Shown here: positions 8,616 to 17,001 of the stretch, piece after piece | Position numbering within the stretch: the first letter of the stretch is position 1 | Layout: each line of letters starts with the position of its first letter | NCBI RefSeq assembly: GCF_000425065.1 | Contig: NZ_AULB01000033.1 | Coordinates: 27,281-91,280, forward strand | DNA from: Actinomadura rifamycini DSM 43936 | GTDB lineage: Bacteria > Actinomycetota > Actinomycetes > Streptosporangiales > Streptosporangiaceae | DNA length: 64,000 nucleotides | Direction of reading: 5' to 3' | Made by a program: the position numbers and the translations under genes | The notes under the pieces: model-generated | What the model was told of the DNA's origin: nothing | The model's input: only the letters and a program-made list of their open reading frames with translations | Database searches by the model: none

Positions 8616-9739
8616 GAGTCCTTCCCCTTCGTGACCGTGACCGTCTCGGACCCGGCCGCCGCGGACCCGGCCTTCGCCGCCGCGCCGGGCGCGTCGACCG
8701 AATGCCTGGTGCGGGACTTCAGCGCCCGTGCGACGCGCAGCTCCAGCAGCCGGTCCACGCTGATCGCCAGGAGCAGCAGCACACCGGTGATGGCCTGCTG
8801 CCAGAACGAGTTGACCTTGAGCACCACCAGCACGCTGCCGATGGTGGTGAGCAGGAGCGCGCCGAGCGCCGCGCCGTACACGGTGCCGACGCCGCCGGTG
8901 ATCGCGACGCCGCCGACCACGACGGCGCTGACGACCGTCAGCTCCCAGCCGTTGGCGGCGTCGGCGACGACCGTGCCGAACCGGGCCAGCCACAGCACCC
9001 CGGCGAGGCCGGCGAGGCCGCCGCTGACGAGGTAGGCGGTCAGCACGCGGCGGCGGATCGGGATGCCGGCCAGGCGCGCCGCCTCCGGGCTCGATCCGAT
9101 CGCGTAGAACTCGCGGCCGGACGAGTAGGAGCGCAGGTAGTACCCGACCATCAGCATCACGATCACCGTGATGATCGGCAGGTACGGGACGCCGAGGACG
9201 CCGCCGGTGCCGATCGACAGGATCCCGTCCGGCACCTCGGACGCGCTGATCTGCTCGCCCTGCGCGATGCGGTACTGGAGCCCCTGGATCACGTACAGCG
9301 TGCCGAGCGTGACGACCAGGGCGGGCACCCTGCAGAAGCTGACGAGCAGCCCGTTGACGAGGCCGCAGAGGAGGCCGATGCCGACGCCGAGGGCGACGGC
9401 GACGAGGATGTTGGTGTCGCTGTCCGACACGAAGCTGCCGACGAGGAACGCGACGAGCCCGACGGTCGACCCGACCGACAGGTCGATGTTGCGGGTGACG
9501 ACCACGATCGTCTGCCCGACGGCCAGCAGCACCAGGATCGAGGCGTTGAGGAAGATGTCCTTCACGCCCTGCTCGGACAGGAACCGCGGGTTCGCGATCG
9601 TCGTGGCGACGACCAGGACGACCAGCGCCCCGAAGATGCTCAGCTCGCGCGCGCGCAGGATGAAGTCGACGAGGCGGCGCCCTCCCCCCGGCGCGCCGTC
9701 CGGCCCGCTGCGGGCCGGGGACTCTGCGAGGACGGTCAT
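8612..9739 (-). CDS. rhaP: rhamnose ABC transporter, permease (first)
   Basis: This is the partner permease of RhaQ. The 375 residues include a short cytoplasmic N-terminus (Gly/Pro-rich), multiple membrane helices from about residue 30, and the family motifs RNIDLSVGSTVGLVAF, GLVNGLLVSFCRVPALVVTLGT and GGVAITGGVGTVYGA. The C-terminal 40 residues are an Ala/Ser/Thr-rich polar tail ending VTVTKGKDS that is longer than in many homologues. It starts 3 bp after the rhaT stop and overlaps rhaQ by 4 nt. Confidence 0.93.
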   Translation of the reverse strand: MTVLAESPARSGPDGAPGGGRRLVDFILRARELSIFGALVVLVVATTIANPRFLSEQGVKDIFLNASILVLLAVGQTIVVVTRNIDLSVGSTVGLVAFLVGSFVSDSDTNILVAVALGVGIGLLCGLVNGLLVSFCRVPALVVTLGTLYVIQGLQYRIAQGEQISASEVPDGILSIGTGGVLGVPYLPIITVIVMLMVGYYLRSYSSGREFYAIGSSPEAARLAGIPIRRRVLTAYLVSGGLAGLAGVLWLARFGTVVADAANGWELTVVSAVVVGGVAITGGVGTVYGAALGALLLTTIGSVLVVLKVNSFWQQAITGVLLLLAISVDRLLELRVARALKSRTRHSVDAPGAAAKAGSAAAGSETVTVTKGKDS

Positions 9740-9742
9740 GGG

Positions 9743-11281
9743 TCAGGCCGCCTTTCCGTTGTCGGCGCGGCCGGTCGCGGCGGCCATCACGTTCTCCTCG
9801 GTCGCGTCCCCGCGGCCGATCTCGGCGGTGATCCGGCCCTCGTGCATCACCAGGACGCGGTCGGCCATGCCGATCACCTCCGGCAGGTCGGAGGAGATCA
9901 TCAGGACGGCGAGGTCCTGCGCGGCGAGTTCGGACAGCAGCCGGTGCACCTCGGCCTTGGTCCCGACGTCGATGCCGCGCGTCGGCTCGTCCACGATGAG
10001 GACGTCCGGCTCGGTCGCGAGCCACTTGGCGAGCACGACCTTCTGCTGGTTGCCGCCGGACAGGACGCCGACGACGTCGGTGAGCCGCGCGTACTTGAGC
10101 TGGAGCTTCAGCGCCCAGTCGGCGGCGCGGTCGCGCTCGACCTTCCGGGAGATCAGCCCGGCGCGGCCGGTCGCGCGGCGCAGCGACCGCAGCTGGGTGA
10201 GGCCCATGTTGCGCTCGATGGACATGTCCATGACGAGCCCCTGCTGGCGGCGGTCCTCGGGGACGAGCGCCAGCCCGGCCGACATCGCCGCGGTCGGGCT
10301 GCCCGCGGGCAGCGCCTTGCCCGCGACCTCCACGGAGCCGGCGTCCCAGCGGTCCACCCCGAAGATCGCGCGGGCGACCTCGGAGCGGCCCGCGCCGACC
10401 AGCCCGGCGAGCGCGACGATCTCGCCGCGCCGCACCTCGAACGAGACGTCGGTGAAGGTGCCCTCGCGGGTCAGCCGGCTCACCTTGAGCGCGACCTCGC
10501 CGGGCGCCACGTCCTGCTTGGGGTAGAGCGCGTCGAGGTCGCGGCCGACCATGCGGCGGACGAGGTCGTCGGGCGTGAGGCCCTCGAGCGCCTCGGTGCC
10601 GATGTAGGTGCCGTCCCGCAGCGTGGTGACCCGCTGGCAGATCTCGAAGATCTCCTCCAGCCGGTGCGAGATGAACAGGATCGCGCAGCCCTGCTCCTGC
10701 AGCGTCCGGGTGACGGTGAAGAGCCGGGCGACCTCCTGCCCGGTCAGCGCGGCCGTCGGCTCGTCCATGATCAGCACGCGGGCGTCCCGGGAGATGGCCT
10801 TGGCGATCTCGACGACCTGCTGGTCGGCGATCGACAGGCCGCGCGCGGGCTGCTGCGGGTCGAGCGCGACCCCGAGCCGCTCGAACAGCTTCGCGGTCTC
10901 GGCGTGCATCGCCCTGCGGTCGATGCGGCCGCCGGCGGCGCGCGGCTGCCGCCCCATGAAGATGTTCTCCGCGACCGACAGGTCGGGGAACATCGTCGGC
11001 TCCTGGTAGATGACGGCGACGCCGGCGGCCTGCGCGTCGGCGGGGCCGCCGAAGCTCACCGGCTCGCCGTCGACCCGCACCTCGCCCGCGTCCGGCCGGT
11101 GCACGCCTGCGAACGTTTTTACGACCGTGGACTTGCCTGCGCCGTTCTCCCCCGCGAGCGCGTGCACTTCGCCCGCGTGGAGCTCCAGGGTCACGCCCTG
11201 GAGGGCGCGGACGGCGCCGAAGGACTTGCTGACGTTGACCAGGGCCAATGTCGGCGGTGCCGACCGGCCGGGTGCACTCAT
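9743..11281 (-). CDS. rhaT: rhamnose ABC transporter, ATP-binding protein with two NBDs
   Basis: This peripheral ATPase powers rhamnose import. The 512 residues hold two ABC modules in tandem, as in RbsA/XylG. The first has an intact Walker A (GENGAGKS) and Walker B (VLIMDEPTAAL). The second has a degenerate P-loop (GLVGAGRSE) but keeps the LSGGNQQK signature and LIVDEPTRGID. The ATG at 11281 follows GAGGAGG by 6 nt; the open frame extends about 190 codons further upstream through promoter DNA, which is not coding. It is the first gene of the leftward rha operon. Distinct from the enteric RhaT symporter of the same name. Confidence 0.95.
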   Translation of the reverse strand: MSAPGRSAPPTLALVNVSKSFGAVRALQGVTLELHAGEVHALAGENGAGKSTVVKTFAGVHRPDAGEVRVDGEPVSFGGPADAQAAGVAVIYQEPTMFPDLSVAENIFMGRQPRAAGGRIDRRAMHAETAKLFERLGVALDPQQPARGLSIADQQVVEIAKAISRDARVLIMDEPTAALTGQEVARLFTVTRTLQEQGCAILFISHRLEEIFEICQRVTTLRDGTYIGTEALEGLTPDDLVRRMVGRDLDALYPKQDVAPGEVALKVSRLTREGTFTDVSFEVRRGEIVALAGLVGAGRSEVARAIFGVDRWDAGSVEVAGKALPAGSPTAAMSAGLALVPEDRRQQGLVMDMSIERNMGLTQLRSLRRATGRAGLISRKVERDRAADWALKLQLKYARLTDVVGVLSGGNQQKVVLAKWLATEPDVLIVDEPTRGIDVGTKAEVHRLLSELAAQDLAVLMISSDLPEVIGMADRVLVMHEGRITAEIGRGDATEENVMAAATGRADNGKAA

Positions 11282-11322
11282 GGCGACCCTCCTCGCGGGG
11301 GACGTCCGAAACGGGACGGTGA

Positions 11323-11380
11323 AAAACGTTTTAACAGGATGTTGCGGAGGACGGTAGATGTGACCTGATGCACCCGTCAA
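11323..11380 (-). promoter_or_regulatory. promoter and LacI-type operator of the leftward rha operon
   Basis: On the minus strand a TTGACG -35 (11375-11380) and TACCGT -10 (11351-11356) are separated by 18 bp, which would place the start of transcription near 11344. The perfect 10-bp palindrome AAAACGTTTT at 11323-11332 then lies just downstream of the start, the usual place for a repressor block. A CG-centred palindrome is the classic LacI-family operator shape. Sites are seen; binding by the adjacent regulator is inferred. Confidence 0.65.
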
Positions 11381-11513
11381 GAGGGAACATCGGCGAGAAC
11401 CCGGCGTAACGTCGCGGAAACCTCGGTGTGGCAAGGGACGGCGACGTTTTGAAGATGCCCGGCGTCCGGGTCCGGCCGCCGCCCGCGGGGGCACCCGGCT
11501 GTTCATCTCGGGG

Positions 11514-11542
11514 TTGACACGTTTTAATCGATGACCCAAAGT
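11514..11542 (+). promoter_or_regulatory. promoter/operator of the regulator-lut-rhaB operon
   Basis: A perfect -35 hexamer TTGACA (11514-11519) is followed after 17 bp by a weak -10 CAAAGT (11537-11542). ACGTTTTAA at 11519-11527, lying between the two, repeats the right half of the operator in front of rhaT, suggesting autoregulation by the same LacI protein. A further ACGTTTT half-site is at 11444-11450. Confidence 0.5.
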
Positions 11543-11579
11543 GTCCGACACCACAACCGGATCCGACGGGGGCGAGAGC

Positions 11580-12671
11580 GTGAGCACTGAAGGCACCGGG
11601 CGGCCGGGCGGCGGCCGCCCCGCTCGGGGGCGCCCCGCCGTGGGCATCAAGCAGGTCGCCGCCCGCGCCGGCGTCTCCCCCGGCACCGTGTCGAACGTGC
11701 TCAACCGCCCCGAGCGGGTCGCCGAGGCCACCCGCGCACGCGTCGAGCAGGCGATCGTCGAGCTCGGCTTCGTCCGCAACGGCTCTGCGTCCACGCTGCG
11801 CGCCGGGCACAGCAGCACGATCGGGCTGATGGTGCTCGACCTCGCCAACCCGTTCTTCACCGACCTCGCCCGCGGCGTCGAGGACGTCGCCAGCGAGCGC
11901 GGCTACGCGGTGATCCTCGCGTCGTCCGCCGAGTCGGACGACCGGGAGCAGCGCAACCTGCGGGTGCTCGCCGAGCAGCGGGTCCGCGGCGTGCTGCTCA
12001 CCCCGGTCGGCGACGACGGCGCGAACGCCGACGTGCTCCGCGACCGCGGTGTCCCGGTCGTCCTGCTGGACCACCCGACGCCGCGCGCCAACCAGTGCTC
12101 GGTCGCGGTCGACGACGTCGCGGGCGGCGAGCTGGCCGCCGGGCGGCTGCTGGACGACGGGGCCCGCACGCTCGCGTACGTCGCGGGCCCGTCCGTCCTG
12201 CGGCAGTGCGCCGACCGGCGCAAGGGGGCGCTGCGCGCGCTCAAGGCCGCCGGGCTCGGCCGGGAGGCGATGCGCGAGGTGACCGTCCCGGCGATGAACG
12301 CCCGGGCCGGGCAGGAGGCCGCGCTGCGGCTGCTGTCGGACGGCCGCCCGCTGCCGGACGCCGTCTTCTGCGCCAACGACCTGCTCGCGCTCGGCGTGCA
12401 GCGCGAGCTGCTGCAGGCCGGCGTGAAGGTCCCGACCGACGTCGCGATCATGGGGTACGACGACATCGAGTTCTCCGCGGCCGCCGCCGTCCCGCTCAGC
12501 TCCGTGCGGCAGCCCACCTACCAGCTCGGCCGCATCGCGACCGAGCTGCTGCTCGAGGAGTGCGACGACGAGGGCGCGGGGCACGCTCACCAGCAGGTGA
12601 TGTTCCAGCCGGAACTGGTGGTCCGCGAGTCCAGCCGGCCCGCGGGGGGCCCGAAGGGGGGTCAGGGGTGA
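11580..12671 (+). CDS. LacI-family transcriptional regulator of rhamnose use
   Basis: This is probably the repressor of both rha operons, released by rhamnose or a pathway intermediate. The N-terminal helix-turn-helix IKQVAARAGVSPGTVSNVLN is followed by the hinge and a sugar-binding domain (SSTIGLMVLDLANPFF, GYDDIEFSAAAAVPLSSVRQP). GTG at 11580 has GGGGGCGAG just upstream; an in-frame GTG at 11541 would add 13 residues but overlaps the proposed -10, so 11580 is preferred (363 aa). It is divergent from the transporter operon and its stop overlaps the lutA start (GTGA). In other actinobacteria a LacI protein of this kind controls rha genes; the effector is not known from sequence. Confidence 0.9.
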   Translation: MSTEGTGRPGGGRPARGRPAVGIKQVAARAGVSPGTVSNVLNRPERVAEATRARVEQAIVELGFVRNGSASTLRAGHSSTIGLMVLDLANPFFTDLARGVEDVASERGYAVILASSAESDDREQRNLRVLAEQRVRGVLLTPVGDDGANADVLRDRGVPVVLLDHPTPRANQCSVAVDDVAGGELAAGRLLDDGARTLAYVAGPSVLRQCADRRKGALRALKAAGLGREAMREVTVPAMNARAGQEAALRLLSDGRPLPDAVFCANDLLALGVQRELLQAGVKVPTDVAIMGYDDIEFSAAAAVPLSSVRQPTYQLGRIATELLLEECDDEGAGHAHQQVMFQPELVVRESSRPAGGPKGGQG

Positions 12672-13381
12672 AGATCGCGCTGTTCCTGACGTGCGTCAAC
12701 GACACGATGTACCCGGAGACGGGCAAGGCGATGGTGCGGCTGCTGCGGCGGCTCGGCCACGACGTCGAGTTCCCGCCCGGGCAGACGTGCTGCGGGCAGA
12801 TGCACCTCAACACCGGCTACCGCACGCAGGCGAAGCACCTCGTCAAGGGGTTCTCCGAGACGTTCGACGCGTACGACGCGGTGGTGACGCCGTCGGCGTC
12901 GTGCGCGGCGATGATCCGGGACTGGCATCCCCGCCTCGCGCCCCGCACCGCGGGCCTGGCGTCCCGCGTCCACGAGCTGACCGAGTTCCTCGTGGACGTC
13001 CTCGGCGTCACCGACGTCGGCGCGTACTACCCGCACCGCGTCACCTACCACCCGACCTGCCACTCGCTGCGGATGCTGCACGTCGGCGACCGCCCGCTGA
13101 AGCTGCTGCGCGAGGTGCGCGGCATCGACCTGGTCGACCTGCCGGACGCGACCCAGTGCTGCGGGTTCGGCGGCACGTTCGCGCTGAAGAACTCCGAGGT
13201 CTCGGCCGCGATGTGCGCGGACAAGGTGACGGCCGTCCGGGAGACCGGCGCGGAGACGCTGTGCGCCGCCGACAACTCGTGCCTGATGCACATCGGCGGC
13301 GCGCTCAGCCGCACCCGCGCGGGCGTCCGGACCGTCCACCTCGCCGAGATCCTCGCGTCCACGGAGGAGGACCCGTCGTGA
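12668..13381 (+). CDS. lutA: L-lactate utilisation protein A, (Fe-S)-binding CCG-domain protein
   Basis: This is one of three subunits of the LutABC iron-sulfur L-lactate dehydrogenase complex that oxidises lactate to pyruvate. The 237 residues hold two CCG domains: TCCGQMH near residue 40 and QCCGFGG near residue 166, each with partner cysteines (TCHSL, DNSCLMH) that bind non-cubane Fe-S or haem-like cofactors. The GTG start at 12668 overlaps the regulator stop by 4 nt, and the gene overlaps lutB by 4 nt. Here lactate should come from lactaldehyde made by RhaEW. Confidence 0.94.
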   Translation: MKIALFLTCVNDTMYPETGKAMVRLLRRLGHDVEFPPGQTCCGQMHLNTGYRTQAKHLVKGFSETFDAYDAVVTPSASCAAMIRDWHPRLAPRTAGLASRVHELTEFLVDVLGVTDVGAYYPHRVTYHPTCHSLRMLHVGDRPLKLLREVRGIDLVDLPDATQCCGFGGTFALKNSEVSAAMCADKVTAVRETGAETLCAADNSCLMHIGGALSRTRAGVRTVHLAEILASTEEDPS

Positions 13382-14901
13382 CGTCCCAGAACGCGATGCC
13401 GACCTACCTCGGCATGCCGTCCTTCCCCGACGCCGCCCGGCGCGCCGTCGCGGACCCGCGGCTGCGCGGCAACCTCGCGCACGCCACCGGCACGATCCGG
13501 GAGCGCCGCGCCGACGCCGTCGCCGAACTGGACGACTGGGGCGCGCTGCGGGAGTCGGGCAAGCAGATCAAGGACCACGTCCTGGCGAACCTCGGCCACT
13601 ACCTGCGGGTGCTCGAGGAGAAGGTGACCGAGGCGGGCGGAACGGTCCACTGGGCGCGGGACGCCGCCGAGGCGAACCGGATCGTCGCCGACCTGGTGAA
13701 GGCGACCGGCGAGACCGAGGTCGTCAAGGTCAAGTCGATGGCCACCCAGGAGATCGGCCTGAACGAGGCGCTCGCCGAGGAGGGCATCGCCGCCTACGAG
13801 ACCGACCTCGCCGAGCTGATCGTGCAGCTCGGCCACGACCGCCCGTCGCACATCCTCGTCCCCGCCATCCACCGGAACCGGTCCGACATCCGCGACATCT
13901 TCCGCAAGGAGATGCCGGACGCGCCCGCGGACCTGAGCGACTCCCCCGCCGACCTCGCCGAGGCCGCCCGGCGGCACCTGCGCGCGAAGTTCCTGTCGGC
14001 GAAGGTCGCGGTGTCGGGCGTCAACTTCGCCGTCGCCGACACCGGCACCCTCGTCGTCCTCGAGTCCGAGGGCAACGGCCGGATGTGCCTCACCCTCCCC
14101 GAGACGCTCATCTCGGTGATGGGCGTGGAGAAGATCGTCCCGACGATGCGGGACCTCGAGGTGTTCCTGCAGCTCCTCCCCCGCTCGTCCACGGCCGAGC
14201 GGATGAACCCCTACACCTCCACCTGGACGGGCGTGCACCCCGGCGACGGGCCCCGCGACTTCCACCTCGTGCTGCTCGACAACGGCCGCACCGACACGCT
14301 CGCCGACGAGGTCGGCCGCCAGGCGCTGCGCTGCATCCGCTGCTCGGCGTGCCTCAACGTCTGCCCCGTCTACGAGCGGGCCGGCGGGCACGCCTACGGC
14401 TCCCCGTACCCGGGGCCGATCGGCGCGATCCTGTCGCCGCAGATCCGCGGCATCGGCTCCGAGGTCGACGCCTCCCTGCCCTACGCGTCGTCGCTGTGCG
14501 GGGCGTGCTTCGAGGCGTGCCCGGTCGCGATCGACATCCCCGAGGTGCTGGTCCACCTGCGCGCCCGCGCCGTCGAGGACGGGCCGCGCCACCCGGTGGA
14601 GAAGGCCGCGATGACGGCGGCCGGGTGGACGCTGCGCTCGCCCGCGCGGCTCGCGCTCGCGCAGCGCGCCGCGTCCGCGTCCCGCCGGATCGTCGCGCCG
14701 CGCGGCCGGATCCGGCGGCTGCCCGGGCCGCTCGGCGCCTGGACCGAGACCCGCGACGCGCCCGCGCCGCCGAAGGAGTCGTTCCGCGCCTGGTGGGCCC
14801 GCACCGACGGCGGCCGCGCACCCGACCCGGGACACGGCACCGACCCGGCCGGCCCGGGAGGCACGGAGGACGCGAAGCGGGAGAAGGGGGAGGACGCGTG
14901 A
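13378..14901 (+). CDS. lutB: L-lactate utilisation protein B, 4Fe-4S ferredoxin-type
   Basis: This is the electron-carrying and probably core catalytic subunit of LutABC. The 507 residues contain an LUD domain (about residues 60-290, with VVKVKSMATQEIGLNEAL and GTLVVLESEGNGRMC) followed by two 4Fe-4S motifs, CIRCSACLNVCPVY near residue 320 and CGACFEACPVAI near residue 378. The C-terminus has a polar Gly/Asp/Glu-rich tail ending EKGEDA. GTG at 13378 overlaps the lutA stop; ATG at 13396 is an alternative six codons in. Confidence 0.95.
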   Translation: MTSQNAMPTYLGMPSFPDAARRAVADPRLRGNLAHATGTIRERRADAVAELDDWGALRESGKQIKDHVLANLGHYLRVLEEKVTEAGGTVHWARDAAEANRIVADLVKATGETEVVKVKSMATQEIGLNEALAEEGIAAYETDLAELIVQLGHDRPSHILVPAIHRNRSDIRDIFRKEMPDAPADLSDSPADLAEAARRHLRAKFLSAKVAVSGVNFAVADTGTLVVLESEGNGRMCLTLPETLISVMGVEKIVPTMRDLEVFLQLLPRSSTAERMNPYTSTWTGVHPGDGPRDFHLVLLDNGRTDTLADEVGRQALRCIRCSACLNVCPVYERAGGHAYGSPYPGPIGAILSPQIRGIGSEVDASLPYASSLCGACFEACPVAIDIPEVLVHLRARAVEDGPRHPVEKAAMTAAGWTLRSPARLALAQRAASASRRIVAPRGRIRRLPGPLGAWTETRDAPAPPKESFRAWWARTDGGRAPDPGHGTDPAGPGGTEDAKREKGEDA

Positions 14902-15518
14902 GCGCGCGCGAGGAGATCCTGCGGCGGATCGACGGAATCGTCCCGGCGCGTCCGGACGCCGAGATCGCCGCCGACTACGCGCGGATCGAGCGCGGCTACC
15001 TGCGGCGGCACCACGACGACGGGGTGCTCGACCTGTTCGCCGAGCGCGTCGCGCACTACCGCGCGGTCGTCCTGCGCGCCGCCGAGGCCGACCTGCCGCG
15101 GGTGATCGCCGAGCGGCTGGCCGCGCGTCCGGGCGCGCACGGGGTCCCCGGCGACCTGCCGGCGGCGTGGCTCGCGGGCGCGGACGCCGACCTGGTGCGC
15201 GACCCGGCCGTCGCCGACCTCGACGGGCTCGCGGGCGCCGTCACCGGCTGCGCCGCCGCGATCGCCGAGACCGGCACGATCGTCCTCGACCACGGGGCCG
15301 GGCAGGGCCCGCGGGCGCTGTCGCTCGTCCCCGACTACCACCTGATCGTCGTCCGCGCCGCCCAGGTGGCGCCGGACGTCCCTGAGGCGCTGGAGCGGCT
15401 CGACCCGTCCCGTCCCCTGACGATGGTCTCCGGTCCGTCCGCGACCAGCGACATCGAGCTGTCGCGCGTGGAGGGCGTGCACGGCCCCCGAACGTTGGAA
15501 GTGGTGATCGCCGAATGA
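14898..15518 (+). CDS. lutC: L-lactate utilisation protein C, LUD domain
   Basis: This is the third LutABC subunit, a single LUD domain of 206 residues. The conserved core is at the C-terminal half: GCAAAIAETGTIVLDHG, RALSLVPDYHLIVV and the ending PSATSDIELSRVEGVHGPRTLEVVI, typical of LutC/YkgG. GTG at 14898 overlaps the lutB stop (GTGA) and its own stop overlaps the rhaB start (ATGA). Confidence 0.95.
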   Translation: MSAREEILRRIDGIVPARPDAEIAADYARIERGYLRRHHDDGVLDLFAERVAHYRAVVLRAAEADLPRVIAERLAARPGAHGVPGDLPAAWLAGADADLVRDPAVADLDGLAGAVTGCAAAIAETGTIVLDHGAGQGPRALSLVPDYHLIVVRAAQVAPDVPEALERLDPSRPLTMVSGPSATSDIELSRVEGVHGPRTLEVVIAE

Positions 15519-16936
15519 GCGAGAAGGTGTTCGCGGCCGTCGACCTCGGCGCGTCCAGCGGCCGGGTGATGACGGCGCGGGTCGGACCGGACGTCCTGGA
15601 CCTGCGGGAGGAGCGGCGGTTCGCGAACCGGCCCGTGCGGGTGAACGGCACGCTGCACTGGGACATCCTCGGGCTCTACGGCAACGTTCTCGACGGCCTG
15701 CGCGCGCACACGGGCGAGCTGGCGTCCATCGGCATCGACTCGTGGGCCGTCGACTACGGGCTGCTCGACGAGAACGGGAAGCTGCTCGGCAACCCCGTCC
15801 ACTACCGGGACGGGCGGACCGACGGGGTCATGGAGCGGCTGCGCGCCGAGATCGGCGACGACCTGCTCTACCGGGAGTCCGGACTGCAGTTCCTCCCGTT
15901 CAACACGATCTACCAGCTGGCCGCCGACGACCTGTCCCGCGCGCACTCCCTGCTGCTGATCCCCGACCTGCTCGCCCACTGGATGACCGGCGAGACGGTC
16001 GCGGAGCGGACGAACGCGTCCACGACGGGACTGCTCGACCCCCGCACCGGACTCTGGTCGACCACGCTGCTCGACCTCGTCGGCGCCTCGCCCGACCTCC
16101 TGGCGCCGCTGGTCGACCCGGGCGAGGTCATCGGCCGCGTGGGGCCGGAGGCGGGCGGCGAGTGCGGGCACCGCGGCACCCCCGTCACCGCCGTGGGCTC
16201 GCACGACACCGCGTCCGCGGTCGCCGCCGTCCCGGCGTCCGGCCGGTTCGGCTACATCTCGTGCGGGACGTGGTCGCTGGTCGGCGTCGAGCTGGACGAG
16301 CCCGTCCTCGGCGAGGAGAGCCGCAAGGCGAACTTCACCAACGAGGGCGGGGTGGACGACACCGTCCGGTACCTGCGCAACGTGATGGGGCTGTGGCTCC
16401 TGCAGGAGTCGATGCGGGCCTGGGGCAACCCCGACCTGCCCGCGCTGCTCGCCGAGGCCGCGCGGGTGCCGGGGCTGCGCTCCCTCATCGACCCCGACGA
16501 CCCGGAGTTCCTGCCGCCCGGCGACATGCCGTCCCGGATCGCCGCGCACTGCCGCCGCCGCGGGTTCCCCGAGCCGGCCACGCGCGCCGAGACCGTCCGC
16601 TGCATCATGGACAGCCTCGCCCTCGCGCACCGGGAGACGCTGCGCGAGGCGGCGCGGCTGTCGGGCACCGAGGTGGAGGTCGTGCACCTCGTCGGCGGCG
16701 GGAGCCGCAACGAGCTGCTGTGCCGGCTGACGGCCGACGCGTGCGGGCTCCCGCTCGTCGCGGGCCCGGTCGAGGCGACCGCACTGGGCAACGTCCTGGT
16801 GCAGGCGCGCGCGCACGGCATCGTGGGGAGTCTCGCCGAGATGCGCGAACTCGTCGCCGCGACGCAGCCGCTGCGCCGCTACGAGCCGTCGGCCGATTCC
16901 GGCCGCTGGGACGAGGCCGCCGAGCGCCTGCGCTGA
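15515..16936 (+). CDS. rhaB: rhamnulokinase
   Basis: This phosphorylates L-rhamnulose at C1 using ATP, giving the substrate of RhaEW. The 473 residues are an FGGY-family sugar kinase: VDLGASSGRVM at the N-terminus (phosphate 1 motif), IGIDSWAVDYGLLD, VGSHDTASAVAAVP and the ISCGTWSLVGVEL and VHLVGGGSRNELLC stretches of the second actin-like domain. The length and pattern match bacterial RhaB. It closes the rightward operon after lutC with a 4-nt overlap, so the kinase is physically separated from the other catabolic enzymes but under the shared regulator. Confidence 0.96.
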   Translation: MSEKVFAAVDLGASSGRVMTARVGPDVLDLREERRFANRPVRVNGTLHWDILGLYGNVLDGLRAHTGELASIGIDSWAVDYGLLDENGKLLGNPVHYRDGRTDGVMERLRAEIGDDLLYRESGLQFLPFNTIYQLAADDLSRAHSLLLIPDLLAHWMTGETVAERTNASTTGLLDPRTGLWSTTLLDLVGASPDLLAPLVDPGEVIGRVGPEAGGECGHRGTPVTAVGSHDTASAVAAVPASGRFGYISCGTWSLVGVELDEPVLGEESRKANFTNEGGVDDTVRYLRNVMGLWLLQESMRAWGNPDLPALLAEAARVPGLRSLIDPDDPEFLPPGDMPSRIAAHCRRRGFPEPATRAETVRCIMDSLALAHRETLREAARLSGTEVEVVHLVGGGSRNELLCRLTADACGLPLVAGPVEATALGNVLVQARAHGIVGSLAEMRELVAATQPLRRYEPSADSGRWDEAAERLR

Positions 16937-16954
16937 CGTGTAGCGCCGAGGTGT

Positions 16955-16995
16955 GGCGCCAACTTATGGCGCCGGGATATGGCGACGTATAGCCT
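16955..16995 (+). promoter_or_regulatory. small inverted repeat and -10 box in front of the phosphatase gene
   Basis: GGCGCC at 16955-16960 and 16968-16973 flank a 7-nt AT-rich loop. Downstream, TAGCCT at 16990-16995 fits TA-N3-T with exactly 6 nt to the GTG at 17002, so the transcript could begin at the start codon (leaderless). No convincing -35 is seen. Confidence 0.45.
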
Positions 16996-17001
16996 CGCCG
17001 T

